The notes below the pieces were generated by a model. It was not told where the DNA came from. It worked only from the letters and a program-made list of their open reading frames with translations, and did not search any database. 64,000 bases of DNA, taken from positions 21,357,495-21,421,494 of the forward strand of contig CM039187.1 of assembly GCA_008360975.2 (NCBI GenBank). Reading direction: 5' to 3'. Position numbers and translations under genes: made by a program. The stretch comes from Lichenostomus cassidix (taxonomy: Eukaryota; Chordata; Aves; Passeriformes; Meliphagidae). Shown piece by piece: positions 62,601 through 64,000 of this stretch (positions within the stretch are counted from its first letter, which is position 1; every line of letters begins with the position of its first letter).

Positions 62601-64000
62601 CATTTAAGTGTCAGCTTCTGTAGATCATGTTGGAAAAGGGCGTTTAGTCTTTTAAACTGAACAGCAACAACCCTACAGGCCCTTTGGTTTAGCTTTTTTG
62701 TTTGTTTGTTTTTTCTTTCTCCCCCCCCCCTTTCTTTTCTATCGTTTCGAACAAGATTAAGATTTTAATTAGCAGAAGCATAGTTGCTGAATTGTGTCTG
62801 GATTGTGTTTCTATGCATAACACAATTCAGTTACCTGTCTGTCCATCCGGTGTGTCAAATTTATTTCCTTTGATAGCACTTACATTTCACTATCTACCCC
62901 AAGGTTTTTATTAAGATATGCATTGCAATACATTTTTGTAGATGGTGCATCTTCTCCCCGCCCCCCCCCCCAAGAATGATAGTACTTTGTATAAGAAGAT
63001 AAGAAATGTGATGGGTTATCAGAAATACAACACTACGACTTCATATGTTTGGGGAGAGGCTCTTCCCCCCACCCTTCCTTTTTTTTTTTTTTTTTGGAAC
63101 GAGAGACTGCATGTGTTCAGCTAATAACTGATGCATCTGCCCAGGTATACAGCCGAGGTGTGGGGTATTTATTCCAGAATGTTATTAAAGCAAGGAGTTT
63201 GAAAGCTTGCCCTCATAAAGTAAGATTTCCAAACCTCTCCCCTGTTCACATAGTACCTGAAAATATTTACCCTTGTGATTGTAATTACTTTCCTAACACA
63301 TAGAAGCAATATATATTTTACTCTGCGTGAGATGCAGGTAATCGTTTTATAAGCGGTGATAATTTCAGAGCCATCTTCAAAATAATAGTCACGTTTAAGC
63401 GAATGTGAATTTTAGTAATCAGTGGTATTTTTACTAAACGAACAGAAAATCACTTTTGTTTCCTTGTTTGGCTGGTTGCTTACTGCTTTTGGAAAAATAC
63501 CTTCTCCTAGAATGTTTTCAGATGCGTTTGTCTAATTATGTTCCTTTTGTTACACTGAGATAAGGAAGAGATTACCGCACCTAATAATAAAAAATCCCCA
63601 CCCCAACCTTTCTCTTTTTAGCCCTTTTACAGATTTCTCTATTGACATTGTTTCATGTGTGAGTGTGAAAATTTTTACTCCCGTGTCGAAACCCGTTTGC
63701 CAACAGCTATTTTCCAAATCTAGCCTCTTTTATGTTTAAGGTGTTTCTTATGCAAACAGCTGTTATTTAAAATACGCCTTAAGGTAACTTTCTAGAGGGA
63801 GAGGGAGAGAGCAAGTCAAATGATTGCAATGACATGAGCAAGACTGGGTATGTTTCCTGTTAAGTGCATGGAGATTTTTAGTGTCTTTTCATGTTCTTAA
63901 ATGTACTACGATTAAAATGATCGAGCCCAAAGTGAGTGAACACATTTCCTAATTCGTACATAAGTAACTTGGATTGGTATTTGGTGTCTAGATTCTAAGG
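62601..64000. other. Distal upstream flank, simple repeats only
   Basis: AT-rich non-coding DNA. It contains a C10 run near 62,721-62,730, a C-rich run at about 62,958-62,972 and a T17 run at about 63,079-63,095. No exon, RNA gene or mobile element is supportable. Confidence 0.5.

Noticed and set aside
1..64000. CRISPR arrays, operons, tRNA or rRNA genes, or a novel prokaryotic-type system
   Set aside because: No regularly spaced repeats, no dense coding, and no tRNA cloverleaf or rRNA-like blocks were noticed; the window is clearly vertebrate-type DNA.

Overview
This window looks like vertebrate nuclear DNA, most likely from a bird. It holds one confidently recognised protein-coding gene, ZNF503 (also called Nolz1 or NLZ2), on the minus strand near the right-hand end. 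It has two coding exons, 58396-58088 and 56970-55450, separated by a 1.1 kb intron, and the predicted protein is 609 residues. The bird call rests on three things: the ZNF503 sequence, the very low density of interspersed repeats, and a short solo LTR (4453-4715) whose closely spaced TATA and AATAAA resemble avian alpharetroviral LTRs. Another sauropsid cannot be excluded.

Layout. Positions 1 to about 47,500 are an AT-rich gene desert with no supportable exon. It contains the solo LTR, simple repeats, a few hairpins, two isolated GC-rich blocks (about 37.08-37.45 kb and 40.82-41.38 kb) and stretches that read like conserved regulatory DNA, best at about 30.7-32.4 kb. From about 47.6 to 54.1 kb, CpG-rich islands (47.6, 48.2, 49.9 and 53.0-54.1 kb) alternate with AT-rich, homeodomain-motif-rich stretches. 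From 54.2 to 55.45 kb lies the probable ZNF503 3' untranslated region. From 55.45 to 59.55 kb a large CpG island covers the gene, its promoter and DNA upstream of it. From 59.55 to 64 kb is upstream regulatory-looking DNA, including a dense cluster of TGTCA (MEIS/TGIF-type) cores and PBX-like motifs.

How it fits together. A single developmental transcription regulator sits in a CpG-island domain flanked by long non-coding DNA, the usual arrangement for genes controlled by many distant enhancers. The most interesting details are in the ZNF503 leader and promoter. There is a mirror-symmetric pair of CCAAT boxes, a strong G-quadruplex motif, and two upstream open reading frames. The second, 41 codons long, ends in an ATGA overlap with the main start codon. 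I found no prokaryotic-type system, CRISPR array, tRNA or rRNA. Conservation claims are inferences from composition and motifs, because no alignment could be run.
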